A DNA stretch of 64,000 bases from Croceivirga sp. (GTDB lineage: Bacteria; Bacteroidota; Bacteroidia; Flavobacteriales; Flavobacteriaceae). The notes under the pieces are model-generated. The model searched no databases. It was not told the DNA's origin and saw nothing but the letters and a program-made list of their open reading frames with translations. Below are positions 52,944 through 61,059 of the stretch, piece after piece. Made by a program: the position numbers and the translations under genes. Each line of letters opens with the position of its first letter. The first letter of the stretch is position 1. The stretch spans positions 310,001-374,000 of the forward strand of contig JANQQQ010000039.1 in the NCBI GenBank assembly GCA_028284935.1, in the 5' to 3' direction.

Positions 52944-53457
52944 AATTCAAATCTAGGTCCTCTACATCCTCCACATGTTCATCCAAATATTCCAATATAC
53001 TTTCCTCTTGAAGGCTTTTCTCAGTGAAGTCAGTTATGGAGATATCCTCCAAATTTACAGTTTCTGCAATCTCATAGGAGGAAAGTCCAACCTCATTGTT
53101 CTCAAAATAGGCCTCAATATCGGTACTGGCAAGGTCTTCAAAGTTCAAATCTGGACTATTGTTCCAGTTCCACCCAAGAGTTAGTACAAGCAGTACCGCT
53201 ACCGCTGCTGCGGCATAATAAAACGTTCTATATCGGTTGAAGGAAATGACCTTTGGGGCTCTTTTTTCCAATTGGGATTGAACACTGGGATACACCGTAT
53301 CAAAATAGTGTTCTGGGATACCAAAACCATCTTTCTGGGGAAGAAAGTCGGTATTGGGTTCCCCTTCTTCGGTTTCCAGACGCGCAAAAAGCCGTTCATT
53401 GAAGCTTTCAAAGTAACCCTCGGGGGTTTTGAATTTATTTTTGTGGTCCTGATTCAT
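52924..53457 (-). CDS. Putative anti-sigma factor
   Basis: 177 residues. An N-terminal cytoplasmic part of about 80 residues contains two related KTPEGYFESF/GIPEHYFDTV units, then a transmembrane helix near residues 79-98 (FYYAAAAVAVLLVLTLGW) and an acidic C-terminal extracytoplasmic tail ending DLDLNYEELEY. There is no ZAS zinc motif. Its position between an ECF sigma factor and an LTxxQ protein, on the same strand, supports an anti-sigma role. Overlap with the downstream gene is 20 nt. Confidence 0.75.
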   Translation of the reverse strand: MNQDHKNKFKTPEGYFESFNERLFARLETEEGEPNTDFLPQKDGFGIPEHYFDTVYPSVQSQLEKRAPKVISFNRYRTFYYAAAAVAVLLVLTLGWNWNNSPDLNFEDLASTDIEAYFENNEVGLSSYEIAETVNLEDISITDFTEKSLQEESILEYLDEHVEDVEDLDLNYEELEY

Positions 53458-53490
53458 GCTATCCTTTAGATACTTTTTTCTTTAAAAGGT

Positions 53491-54036
53491 TTAATCCGCA
53501 TCCGTAAGATACGATTCAATTTTCTTTACGGCCAAGTGATAGGAGGCCTTTAAGCCTCCTACCGAAGTTTCCAGCACTTCCGAAATCTCCTCATACTTCA
53601 TTTCCTGAAAATACTTCATGTTAAATACCAATTTCTGTTTTTCGGGAAGTGTGGCCAAGGCCTTTTGGAGTTTTAATTGAATTTCCTCGCCCTCGAAATA
53701 GACATCGGAGTGCAAGTTCTCAATCATGGTTTCTTGTAATTCCTCATTGGAAATTCCAGACTTTTTGGATTTCTGTTTTAAAAAGGTCAACGCCTCATTA
53801 GTCGCAATGCGATACATCCAAGAGTATAATTTGCTTTCCCCTTTGAATCCTTCAATGCTTCTATACACTTTGATAAAGGTGTTTTGAAGCACATCATCGG
53901 CATCGTCGTGATTGAGTACGATCCGCCGAATGTGCCAATACAAGCGTTCTTTATAGGTATTCACCAATACCTCAAAAGCTTGGGCCTGTGTAGCTTTGTT
54001 CTTTAGCTTTAAAACCAGTGTCTCCTCCGTCGACAA
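53491..54036 (-). CDS. ECF-family RNA polymerase sigma factor
   Basis: 181 residues. Region 2 contains RLYWHIRRIVLNHDDADDVL, NTFIKVYRSIEGFKGESKLY and WMYRIATNEALTFLKQK; region 4 has LPEKQKLVFNMKYFQEMKY and VLETSVGGLKASYHLAVKK. The start is a TTG (54034-54036), and no in-frame ATG exists near it, which is unusual but the frame is supported by conserved region 2 right after it. It should direct transcription of a stress regulon, possibly including the divergent serpin gene. It is the first of three genes. Confidence 0.9.
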   Translation of the reverse strand: MSTEETLVLKLKNKATQAQAFEVLVNTYKERLYWHIRRIVLNHDDADDVLQNTFIKVYRSIEGFKGESKLYSWMYRIATNEALTFLKQKSKKSGISNEELQETMIENLHSDVYFEGEEIQLKLQKALATLPEKQKLVFNMKYFQEMKYEEISEVLETSVGGLKASYHLAVKKIESYLTDAD

Positions 54037-54185
54037 AAGGGGTGTTTTGGTGGTTGGACCATAAAAATAAGGAAAGGTTTAGTTTGGTACGGTGATAAAA
54101 TTTAGAGACAACCATATCCAAGGGATTACATCTTAAGGTAAATCTTAATGCTATTATTAAGATCCTAACCCAAAAAAAAATAGTT

Positions 54186-55391
54186 ATGAAAATTAAAAAT
54201 GGTGTATTGCTTTCCCTAGCAATAGTCTTGGCGAGTTGTAGTAATACCTCTGAGAATGAAGGTGGATCTGGACGTGATCCAGACCTGCAAACGGTAGCGG
54301 CAAAGGCCATGGTAGCGGCCAATAATGATTTTGCCCTTGAGCTCTTTAATGAAGTTGCCGGTGCCGAAGCAGCCGAAAACTATATGGTATCCCCATTAAG
54401 TGTTTCGTTGGCCTTGGGCATGACCTATAACGGTGCCGATGGCACCACTGCTTCTGAATTTGGCAATGTTCTGGGGTATACCGATGTTGCTGCTGCCAAT
54501 AGTTTTAACCAAAAATTGATTACATCCCTTACGGCGTCCGACAGTGGAGCAAAACTGGACTTGGCCCAAGCAATATGGATTCAAGATGATTTTCTAGTTG
54601 AACAAAATTTTGTGGAGGCCACCCAGACCCATTACGATGCGGAAGTAGCCAATCTGGATTTTTTAAGTTCAAATGCAGTGAATGTTGTGAATGACTGGGC
54701 TTATGAACATACCAATGGTAAGATAGTGGATTTTGTGGAGAGCTTTGATGCCGGCACCGTACTCTTTTTAGCCAATGCCCTATATTTTAAAGGAACATGG
54801 AAATATGAGTTTGATCCCAACGATACAAGTGACGCTCCTTTTTATACTGCCAATGCTACCGAACAGACCCCGATGATGTACCTAAATGCTACGGTACCCT
54901 ATTTGGCAAACAATAGATTTTCCTCCATTATCCTTCCTTATAAAAATGACCGGTACCAAATGATGGTATTCTTGCCCAATGAGGGTTTTACCACCAAGGA
55001 CATTGTTTCTGAATTTAATATTACCAATTTGAATGCTTGGTTGGACACATACATTGAAGGGGAATTGGATATCAACTTACCCAAGTTTAAGATGGAATAT
55101 GAAAATGAACTCACGGATGAATTGATCAATCTAGGTTTGGAAACCGCTTTCTCCGAAAGCGCGGATTTCAGTAAAATCAATAAAGATGCAGCTTTGCTGA
55201 TATCCAAGGTGATTCACAAAACCTTTATCGAGGTGAACGAGGAAGGTACCGAGGCAGCAGCGGTTACTGGGGTGCAAATTGAGCTGACATCCGCAGGGCC
55301 ATCTTTTGTGGCAAATAGACCGTTCTTGTACATGATTCGAGATAGTTTTACCGGTTCCATTTGTTTTATGGGTCAAGTCGGAAAGCCTTAG
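54186..55391 (+). CDS. Serpin-family lipoprotein (serine protease inhibitor)
   Basis: 401 residues with lipoprotein signal LASC, so anchored to the membrane. The serpin fold is complete: NYMVSPLSVSLALGMTYNGA, LANALYFKGTWKYEFD, LDINLPKFKMEYE, VIHKTFIEVNEEGTEAAAVT (hinge) and NRPFLYMIRDSFTGSICFMG. By alignment to antitrypsin the P1 residue is Thr in IELT-SAGP, suggesting a target that cleaves after small residues, such as an elastase-like or subtilisin-like protease. The Ala-rich hinge indicates an inhibitory serpin. It lies divergent from the ECF sigma gene. Confidence 0.93.
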   Translation: MKIKNGVLLSLAIVLASCSNTSENEGGSGRDPDLQTVAAKAMVAANNDFALELFNEVAGAEAAENYMVSPLSVSLALGMTYNGADGTTASEFGNVLGYTDVAAANSFNQKLITSLTASDSGAKLDLAQAIWIQDDFLVEQNFVEATQTHYDAEVANLDFLSSNAVNVVNDWAYEHTNGKIVDFVESFDAGTVLFLANALYFKGTWKYEFDPNDTSDAPFYTANATEQTPMMYLNATVPYLANNRFSSIILPYKNDRYQMMVFLPNEGFTTKDIVSEFNITNLNAWLDTYIEGELDINLPKFKMEYENELTDELINLGLETAFSESADFSKINKDAALLISKVIHKTFIEVNEEGTEAAAVTGVQIELTSAGPSFVANRPFLYMIRDSFTGSICFMGQVGKP

Positions 55392-55417
55392 GATAATAAG
55401 TTATTTCCACAACTAAG

Positions 55418-55456
55418 GGATTGGATTGAACTTATGGGAAATCCAATCCTTTTTTT
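55418..55456 (+). terminator. Terminator after the serpin gene
   Basis: 9-bp stem GGATTGGAT (55418-55426) and ATCCAATCC (55441-55449) with a 14-nt loop, followed by TTTTTTT. The T-run overlaps the stop codon of the convergent ABC transporter gene. Confidence 0.88.
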
Positions 55457-57287
55457 AGGATAACGTCTGTAACTCCACCAGTTTTTTATAGCCCTTCTTG
55501 GATTGCATTAGTTCCTCATGAGTACCCTGCTCCTGAATTTTGCCTTTGCTCATGACCACAATGGAATCCGCATTCTGTATGGTCGACAGACGGTGCGCAA
55601 TGACAATTGATGTGCGGTTTCGCATCATTTTTTCAAGGGCATCTTGCACCAATTTTTCACTTTCCGTATCCAAGGCTGAGGTGGCTTCATCCAAAATCAT
55701 GATAGGTGGATTTTTCAAAACCGCCCGAGCAATGGATAGGCGTTGTTTTTGACCGCCACTGAGCTTATTTCCGCTATCCCCAATGTTTGTGTCATATCCT
55801 TGGGGCAATTCCATGATAAAATCATGGGCATTCGCAATTTTGGCCGCTTCAATGATCTCTTCTCTAGTGGCATTATCCTTTCCCAAGGCAATATTGTTTT
55901 TCACCGAATCATTAAAGAGGATGGAGTCTTGGGTCACTAATCCCATGAGGCCGCGAAGGGATTTTTTGGAGATGTCCTTGATGTTGACACCATCAATTTC
56001 TATACTGCCATGGTTTACATCATAAAATCGGGTGACCAGATTGGCCACCGTACTTTTGCCACTTCCCGATTGGCCCACCAAAGCGACGGTATGGCCTTTA
56101 TTGACCTTTAAGTTAAAATGCTCCAGGATATTTTCGTTCTCATACCTAAAAGAGACACCTTTAAATGCAATTCCAGTGGAAAGGGAAGTCAATACCTTGG
56201 GATGTGCCGGCTCCTTGATATTGTTTTCGGTTTCCAGTATTTCAAAAATACGTTCGCCCGCTGCATTCCCTTTTTTGATGTTGTAGTTGACCGTGGTTAT
56301 GGCCTTTACGGGATTGATGATGGTATAAAATAGGCCAATATAGCCCATAAAATCTTGAGGTTTCAATGTACTGTTTTCGTCAAAAACCAAGCTTCCCCCA
56401 TACCATAGCACGGTAATGACGACGGCGACCCCAAGAAATTCACTCAAGGGTGAAGCCAATCCTTTGCGTTGCAGGACAGAAGTCATGATATCCTTAAAAC
56501 GATTAGTGGATTCCGTAAACTTTTGGGCCAATTTACCTTCTGCGTTAAATCCTTTGATTACCTTTAAACCGCCCAATGTTTCCTCCAAAAAAGAGAGGAA
56601 TACTCCATTTTCTTTTTGTGCGGCCAAAGATTGTGCTTTTAGTCGTTTCCCCACAGCAGAAATGATAAAACCTGTTATGGGCAGAAAAACAAATACGAAC
56701 AGCGTAAGCTTCGCACTGATCAATAACATGGACATCAATACAATAATAATGGTAATGGGTTCGCGAACCAGGGCTTCCAAAGAGTTGATAATAGACCCCT
56801 CAACTTCTTTAACATCGGAGGTCATTCGCGCCAACAGATCCCCTTTTCGTTTTTCTGAAAAAAAAGAGATGGGCAGGTCTACTATTTTATGATAGAGGTC
56901 ATCTTGAATATCCTTGACCATACCAGTGCGCAAAAAGGCCAAAAAGTACATCGCCAAGTATCGAAAAAGATTCTTCAGAAAGAAAATTAGGATACTGGCC
57001 AGGCAAATAAAAACCAAAGCCGCCATGGGGCCATCGTCGGTGACCTTCTGCGTGAGAAAATAATTTAAGGAGTCCTCAGCATAGCCCTTAAGGTTACGAA
57101 ATCCTTGATAAACAGGTTTTTCAAAGACTTCTTCCTGCTTGTCAAATAATATTCCAAGGGTGGGAATAAAAATGATAATGGAAAGCACATTAAAAAAGGC
57201 ATACAAAACATTGGATAAAATGTTGAGCATGCCGTAAAATTTATACGGTCGGGCAAACCGCAATAATTTTCGCAAAATGTTGTTCAT
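55455..57287 (-). CDS. ABC exporter, fused permease and ATPase (MsbA-like)
   Basis: 610 residues from the ATG at 57285-57287 (a TTG one codon earlier gives the alternative). Six transmembrane helices in the first ~320 residues, with the intracellular loop LISAKLTLFVFVFLPITGFI, then an ATPase with Walker A GQSGSGKST, Q-loop MGLVTQDSILFN, signature LSGGQKQR and Walker B PIMILDEATSALD. It is a homodimeric lipid or drug exporter; MsbA-like lipid A transport is possible, but the specific substrate cannot be inferred. It follows the phosphosugar mutase with a one-base overlap (TGATG). Confidence 0.92.
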   Translation of the reverse strand: MNNILRKLLRFARPYKFYGMLNILSNVLYAFFNVLSIIIFIPTLGILFDKQEEVFEKPVYQGFRNLKGYAEDSLNYFLTQKVTDDGPMAALVFICLASILIFFLKNLFRYLAMYFLAFLRTGMVKDIQDDLYHKIVDLPISFFSEKRKGDLLARMTSDVKEVEGSIINSLEALVREPITIIIVLMSMLLISAKLTLFVFVFLPITGFIISAVGKRLKAQSLAAQKENGVFLSFLEETLGGLKVIKGFNAEGKLAQKFTESTNRFKDIMTSVLQRKGLASPLSEFLGVAVVITVLWYGGSLVFDENSTLKPQDFMGYIGLFYTIINPVKAITTVNYNIKKGNAAGERIFEILETENNIKEPAHPKVLTSLSTGIAFKGVSFRYENENILEHFNLKVNKGHTVALVGQSGSGKSTVANLVTRFYDVNHGSIEIDGVNIKDISKKSLRGLMGLVTQDSILFNDSVKNNIALGKDNATREEIIEAAKIANAHDFIMELPQGYDTNIGDSGNKLSGGQKQRLSIARAVLKNPPIMILDEATSALDTESEKLVQDALEKMMRNRTSIVIAHRLSTIQNADSIVVMSKGKIQEQGTHEELMQSKKGYKKLVELQTLS

Positions 57288-58996
57288 CAACCTAAATTCA
57301 GTTCAGCTACAATACCGTTTAGCTTGGCATCCAACTGCGAATTTACGGTTTTATAATCTGAAGCATTTGCCAAAGTTGTGTTAGTACTCATATAAAACTT
57401 GACCTTAGGTTCTGTTCCTGAGGGCCTTGCGGCAATCCGTGTCCCGTCTTCCGTTTCATAAATGAGAACGTTGGATTTTGGTAAATCAATGGTTTTCTCC
57501 TCACCGGTTACGACATTTTTGGCTATGGAGGTATTGTAATCTTCTATCCAGACTACTTTGGAACCTTGTACGGAGGCCACAGGATTTTCCTTAAAATCCT
57601 TCAACATTTGTTTGATTTCCTCAGCGCCACTAATCCCTTTCTTGGTCAGCGAGATCAATTTCTCCTTGTAAAAACCAAACTGTACATAACAATGAATCAA
57701 CTCTTCATAAAAGGAGCTGCCATTTGCCTTGGCCTGGGACGCCACTTCACAGGCCAACAGGGTAGCGGTCACTGCATCCTTATCCCGCACAAAATCACCT
57801 ACCATATAACCAAAGCTTTCCTCCCCACCTCCAACAAAGGTCGACTCGGGAAAATCCTTGATCATTTTCCCAATCCATTTAAAGCCTGTGAGTGCGGTTT
57901 TGAATTCCACTCCATAAGCTTTTGCCATTTGCTCCATCATGGGTGTGGAGACAATGGTAGTAGCTATAAATTCATTGCCCTTAAGCCCATTGGCCTTATG
58001 CCGGTCCAAAAGAAATTTGGTCATCAATACCATGGTCTGGTTGCCATTGAGCAATTCCATCTTGCCATCAAGATTTCTTACGGCAATGCCCAAACGGTCA
58101 CTATCCGGATCCGTGCCTACGACCATGTCAGCACCTATCTCCTCCGCTTTTTTTAAGGCCATCGCAAGGGCTTCGGGTTCTTCGGGGTTTGGGGATTTTA
58201 CAGTAGGGAAATTTCCATCGGGCGTTGCCTGTTCTTCAATAACGTTCACGTTTTTATAACCGGCCATTTTCAAAACTTCGGGAATGGCGGTTATGGACGT
58301 ACCATGAATGGAAGTAAAGACAATTTTGAAATTGTCCTTCCCTTCCGCATCAAAGTTCCCTGCTTTGACCGAGGCTTCGAAAAAAGCTTTATCGACCTTG
58401 GTATCTATGGCTTCTATTAAATCGTAATTGGCTTTAAAATTGACATTTTCAAAGGATAGGCTGTCAATTTCAGCAATGATTTCCCCATCTTGGGGCGGAA
58501 CAATCTGTCCCCCATCACCCCAATAGACCTTATAACCGTTGTACTCCGGCGGATTGTGGGATGCTGTCAAAACAATACCTGCGTGGCAGTTTAAATGTCT
58601 AACGGCGAAGGATAGCTCTGGAGTGGTACGTAGTGCCGAAAAACGATATACCTTAATTCCATTGGCCGAAAGGACTTCCGCCACCGTTTGTGAAAGGGTA
58701 TCACTGTTGTGACGACAATCATAGGCAATAACTACTCTGATTTCCTCTGACGGATAGGTTTTCTTAAGGTAGTTGCCTAACCCTTGCGTACTCTTTCCCA
58801 GGGTGTACTTATTGATTCTATTGGTTCCCACGCCCATAACACCCCGCATACCACCGGTTCCAAACTCCAAATTTTTGTAAAAACGTTCCTTGAGTTCTTC
58901 ATAATCGGAGTCCATTAATTGTTGTACTTCCTGCTTTACTTGGGTGTCAAAAAAGTCGGTCAACCAAGATTTCGCGGTGGTCAAAAAAGTGTCCAT
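57287..58996 (-). CDS. Phosphoglucomutase/phosphomannomutase-type enzyme
   Basis: 569 residues of the alpha-D-phosphohexomutase superfamily. The catalytic phosphoserine is in GIVLTASHNPPEYNG, the metal loop is GTDPDSDRLG, the sugar-binding loop is GGGEESFGYM and the phosphate-binding loop is ARPSGTEPKVKFY, all intact. The length fits the bacterial phosphopentomutase/phosphoglucomutase group with an N-terminal extension. It interconverts glucose-1-phosphate and glucose-6-phosphate (or mannose analogues), feeding sugar nucleotides and trehalose. A -7 box (59022-59029) lies 26 nt upstream of its ATG. Confidence 0.94.
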   Translation of the reverse strand: MDTFLTTAKSWLTDFFDTQVKQEVQQLMDSDYEELKERFYKNLEFGTGGMRGVMGVGTNRINKYTLGKSTQGLGNYLKKTYPSEEIRVVIAYDCRHNSDTLSQTVAEVLSANGIKVYRFSALRTTPELSFAVRHLNCHAGIVLTASHNPPEYNGYKVYWGDGGQIVPPQDGEIIAEIDSLSFENVNFKANYDLIEAIDTKVDKAFFEASVKAGNFDAEGKDNFKIVFTSIHGTSITAIPEVLKMAGYKNVNVIEEQATPDGNFPTVKSPNPEEPEALAMALKKAEEIGADMVVGTDPDSDRLGIAVRNLDGKMELLNGNQTMVLMTKFLLDRHKANGLKGNEFIATTIVSTPMMEQMAKAYGVEFKTALTGFKWIGKMIKDFPESTFVGGGEESFGYMVGDFVRDKDAVTATLLACEVASQAKANGSSFYEELIHCYVQFGFYKEKLISLTKKGISGAEEIKQMLKDFKENPVASVQGSKVVWIEDYNTSIAKNVVTGEEKTIDLPKSNVLIYETEDGTRIAARPSGTEPKVKFYMSTNTTLANASDYKTVNSQLDAKLNGIVAELNLG

Positions 58997-59021
58997 AAAT
59001 GGGTAGTTGTGTTTGTTAAAA

Positions 59022-59029
59022 CAAAGGTA
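59022..59029 (-). promoter_or_regulatory. Probable -7 box upstream of the phosphosugar mutase
   Basis: Minus strand TACCTTTG, exact to TAnnTTTG. There is no TTG at the proper distance upstream, so the call rests on the -7 box and its position 26 nt before the ATG. Confidence 0.42.
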
Positions 59030-59047
59030 AGAAGAATCGTATCTTTT

Positions 59048-60001
59048 TTAGTCCTTAAGATTGGCAGTTTCCCGTATTTTATATGCCTCACTTTGTTTCT
59101 TAGTCCTAATGAATAATTCCCCTAAAAAACCAGCCAAAAAAAGCTGTGAACCAATAATCATACAGCTAAGCGCAATATAAAATTGGGGACGATCGGTTAT
59201 CAACCTTCCCGTAGGATTTAGGAAGAGTTTATCCACTCCAAGATAAACGGAGAAACCAAATCCAATGATGAACATGACTACCCCCCAAGCCCCAAATAGG
59301 TGCATAGGTCGTTTTCCGAACCTGGATACAAACCAAATAGTGGTCAAATCCAGGAATCCGTTGATAAATCGTTCGGCGCCGAATTTGGTGGCCCCATATT
59401 TTCTTGCTTGATGTTTCACCGCTTTTTCACCAATACGATCAAATCCTGAATTCTTGGCCAGAACAGGGATATAACGATGCATTTCCCCAGAAACCTCAAT
59501 CGTCTTTATTACTTCTTTTTTGTAGGCTTTCAAGCCACAATTAAAATCGTGCAATTTTACACCGGAGGTGCGTCTTGCTGCCCAATTGAATAATTTGGAG
59601 GGTAAGTTTTTGGCAAGAATGGAATCAAATCGCTTTTTTTTCCAGCCCGAAATGAGGTCAAAATCTTGCTTTGAAATCAAGTGGTACAATTCCGGTATTT
59701 CCTCGGGATTGTCCTGCAAATCAGCATCCATCGTGATGACCACATCCCCTTGAGCCGCTTTAAAACCGGCATGTAGTGCTTGTGACTTGCCAAAGTTCTT
59801 TAAGAATCGAATGCCTTTGACGTTTTGGTCCTTTTGGGCAATTTTTGAAATGGTTTCCCAAGAGGTATCCGTACTGCCGTCGTCAATAAAAATGAGCTCA
59901 AAAGAAAGACGATTGGACTGCATTACGGATACAATCCAATCGTATAGCTCTTGTAGGGATTCTTCTTCGTTCAGTAAGGGAATAACAAGGGATAATTGCA
60001 T
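59048..60001 (-). CDS. Family 2 glycosyltransferase with two C-terminal membrane helices
   Basis: 317 residues from the ATG at 59999-60001 (MQLSLVIPLLNEEESLQEL). The GT2 fold has FIDDGSTDTSWE, the DxD metal site in VVITMDADLQDNPEE, SGWKKKRFDSILAKNLPSKL and the acceptor region HRYIPVLAKNSGFDRIGE. Two hydrophobic helices near 235-260 and 276-300 match the dolichyl/undecaprenyl-phosphate sugar synthase-like group (DPM1/GtrB). It should transfer a sugar from a nucleotide donor to a lipid phosphate or a lipid-linked glycan at the membrane. A possible -7 box lies at 60022-60029. Confidence 0.9.
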   Translation of the reverse strand: MQLSLVIPLLNEEESLQELYDWIVSVMQSNRLSFELIFIDDGSTDTSWETISKIAQKDQNVKGIRFLKNFGKSQALHAGFKAAQGDVVITMDADLQDNPEEIPELYHLISKQDFDLISGWKKKRFDSILAKNLPSKLFNWAARRTSGVKLHDFNCGLKAYKKEVIKTIEVSGEMHRYIPVLAKNSGFDRIGEKAVKHQARKYGATKFGAERFINGFLDLTTIWFVSRFGKRPMHLFGAWGVVMFIIGFGFSVYLGVDKLFLNPTGRLITDRPQFYIALSCMIIGSQLFLAGFLGELFIRTKKQSEAYKIRETANLKD

Positions 60002-60021
60002 GGTTATCACTGGAAATTCCT

Positions 60022-60029
60022 CAAAAGTA
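60022..60029 (-). promoter_or_regulatory. Possible -7 box upstream of the GT2 gene
   Basis: Minus strand TACTTTTG, TAnnTTTG match, 21 nt before the GT2 ATG. No supporting -33 element is seen, and the DUF4199 gene ends just upstream, so read-through is the alternative. Confidence 0.3.
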
Positions 60030-60040
60030 CCCAATTTTTG

Positions 60041-60559
60041 TTAGTAGGAGGGCTTGGCTTTTTTGAAAATTAGGCCGAAAATCAAACCGAATACCAAACC
60101 TATCAAAACGTTAATGATGATGATAAATGGATAGCCCATCCACCAGAAATTAATGCTCTGTTCTTTCTGCATGTCAAACTGTTCTTGGGTTATTTCCCCA
60201 CTTTCAAGCTTTGGAGCCAAACGGGCATCCATGATATCGGATTTGGCATTGACGTCAATAACCTCCACCAAGGCGACGTTGTACAAAACAGAAATAATGC
60301 CAGCAACTAGGGCGATACCAGCACCTATTTTTACTGCTTGGCCCAAGGATAGCGTGCCATCATTCTGTTTTTTGAAATTGGTAATGCCAAAATAGGTTAC
60401 GGCAGCGGCCAAAACCAATCCAATAATCATAATTGCAGGGCTCTGCGAGGTATGCATATCCTGTAAGTACAGCATCACGCCAAAAACGACACCGACTGCA
60501 CCGAGGATTATACCGTAGTTCAATGAAAACTTTCCAATTTTAGGTTGATTACCTTCCAT
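60041..60559 (-). CDS. DUF4199 membrane protein
   Basis: 172 residues with four hydrophobic segments: GIILGAVGVVFGVMLYLQ, AIMIIGLVLAAAVTYFGI, VKIGAGIALVAGIISVLYNV and YPFIIIINVLIGLVFGLIFG. The central loop between helices three and four is helical and charged (DIMDARLAPKLESGEITQEQ). This plan matches DUF4199, a Bacteroidota-specific family with no known function. It is divergent from the L31 gene with 153 nt between starts, and lies 39 nt upstream of the glycosyltransferase on the same strand. Confidence 0.9.
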   Translation of the reverse strand: MEGNQPKIGKFSLNYGIILGAVGVVFGVMLYLQDMHTSQSPAIMIIGLVLAAAVTYFGITNFKKQNDGTLSLGQAVKIGAGIALVAGIISVLYNVALVEVIDVNAKSDIMDARLAPKLESGEITQEQFDMQKEQSINFWWMGYPFIIIINVLIGLVFGLIFGLIFKKAKPSY

Positions 60560-60657
60560 GATTTTAATTTTTAAAGTTGATTACCGGTAGTTTGTTGATA
60601 TTCTGAACAAAATGTTACAATTTAAAAATACAATTTTTGTTTTTTGCTAGAAACCAC

Positions 60658-60687
60658 TTGTTTGTCAATGGAATTTATCTAAATTTG
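60658..60687 (+). promoter_or_regulatory. Promoter of the ribosomal protein L31 gene
   Basis: TTG at 60658-60660, a 19-nt spacer and TAAATTTG at 60680-60687: a full match to the Bacteroidota -33/-7 promoter. The ATG follows 25 nt after the -7 box. Confidence 0.82.
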
Positions 60688-60712
60688 CAGTCCGAAAAAT
60701 TGAAGTATAGCG

Positions 60713-60973
60713 ATGAAAGCAGGAATTCACCCAGAAAATTATAGATTGGTAGCTTTTAAGGATATGTCCAATGACGATGTATTCATTACAAAGTCCACTG
60801 CGGAGGCCAAGGAAACCATTACTGTTGACGGTGTGGAATATCCTTTGGTGAAGTTGGAAATCTCCAGAACTTCCCATCCCTATTATACTGGGAAGACGAA
60901 GTTGGTGGATACGGCCGGTCGTATCGATAAGTTCAAGAACAAGTACAAGAAGTTCAAAAAGGAGGAGAAGTAA
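60713..60973 (+). CDS. rpmE2: 50S ribosomal protein L31, type B
   Basis: 86 residues beginning [20 protein letters not shown], with [20 protein letters not shown] and the basic C-terminal tail [14 protein letters not shown]. The zinc-binding CxxC pairs of type A L31 are absent, marking the type B form that can work without zinc. It sits at the small/large subunit bridge of the ribosome. Single gene with its own promoter and terminator. Type B L31 is the standard form in many Bacteroidota, so the zinc-limitation role known from other bacteria need not apply. Confidence 0.96.
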   Translation: MKAGIHPENYRLVAFKDMSNDDVFITKSTAEAKETITVDGVEYPLVKLEISRTSHPYYTGKTKLVDTAGRIDKFKNKYKKFKKEEK

Positions 60974-61002
60974 ATTCTTGCCTTTGGAAAATATAGAAAC
61001 AG

Positions 61003-61032
61003 CGCCTTCGTTACCTTTACGAAGGCGTTTTT
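61003..61032 (+). terminator. Terminator of the L31 gene
   Basis: Perfect 9-bp stem CGCCTTCGT (61003-61011) with ACGAAGGCG (61019-61027), 7-nt loop, followed by TTTTTATTTTT. Confidence 0.95.
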
Positions 61033-61059
61033 ATTTTTGACCAACCCAATTGAGAAGTC

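Noticed and set aside
55674-55690. GGCTGAGGTGGCTTC within the ABC transporter gene, similar to one half-unit
   Set aside because: It lies in the conserved Walker B/D-loop coding sequence, with no complementary arm.
57566-58156. A 196-codon open frame antisense to the phosphosugar mutase
   Set aside because: Shadow of a strongly conserved gene, with no recognisable domain.
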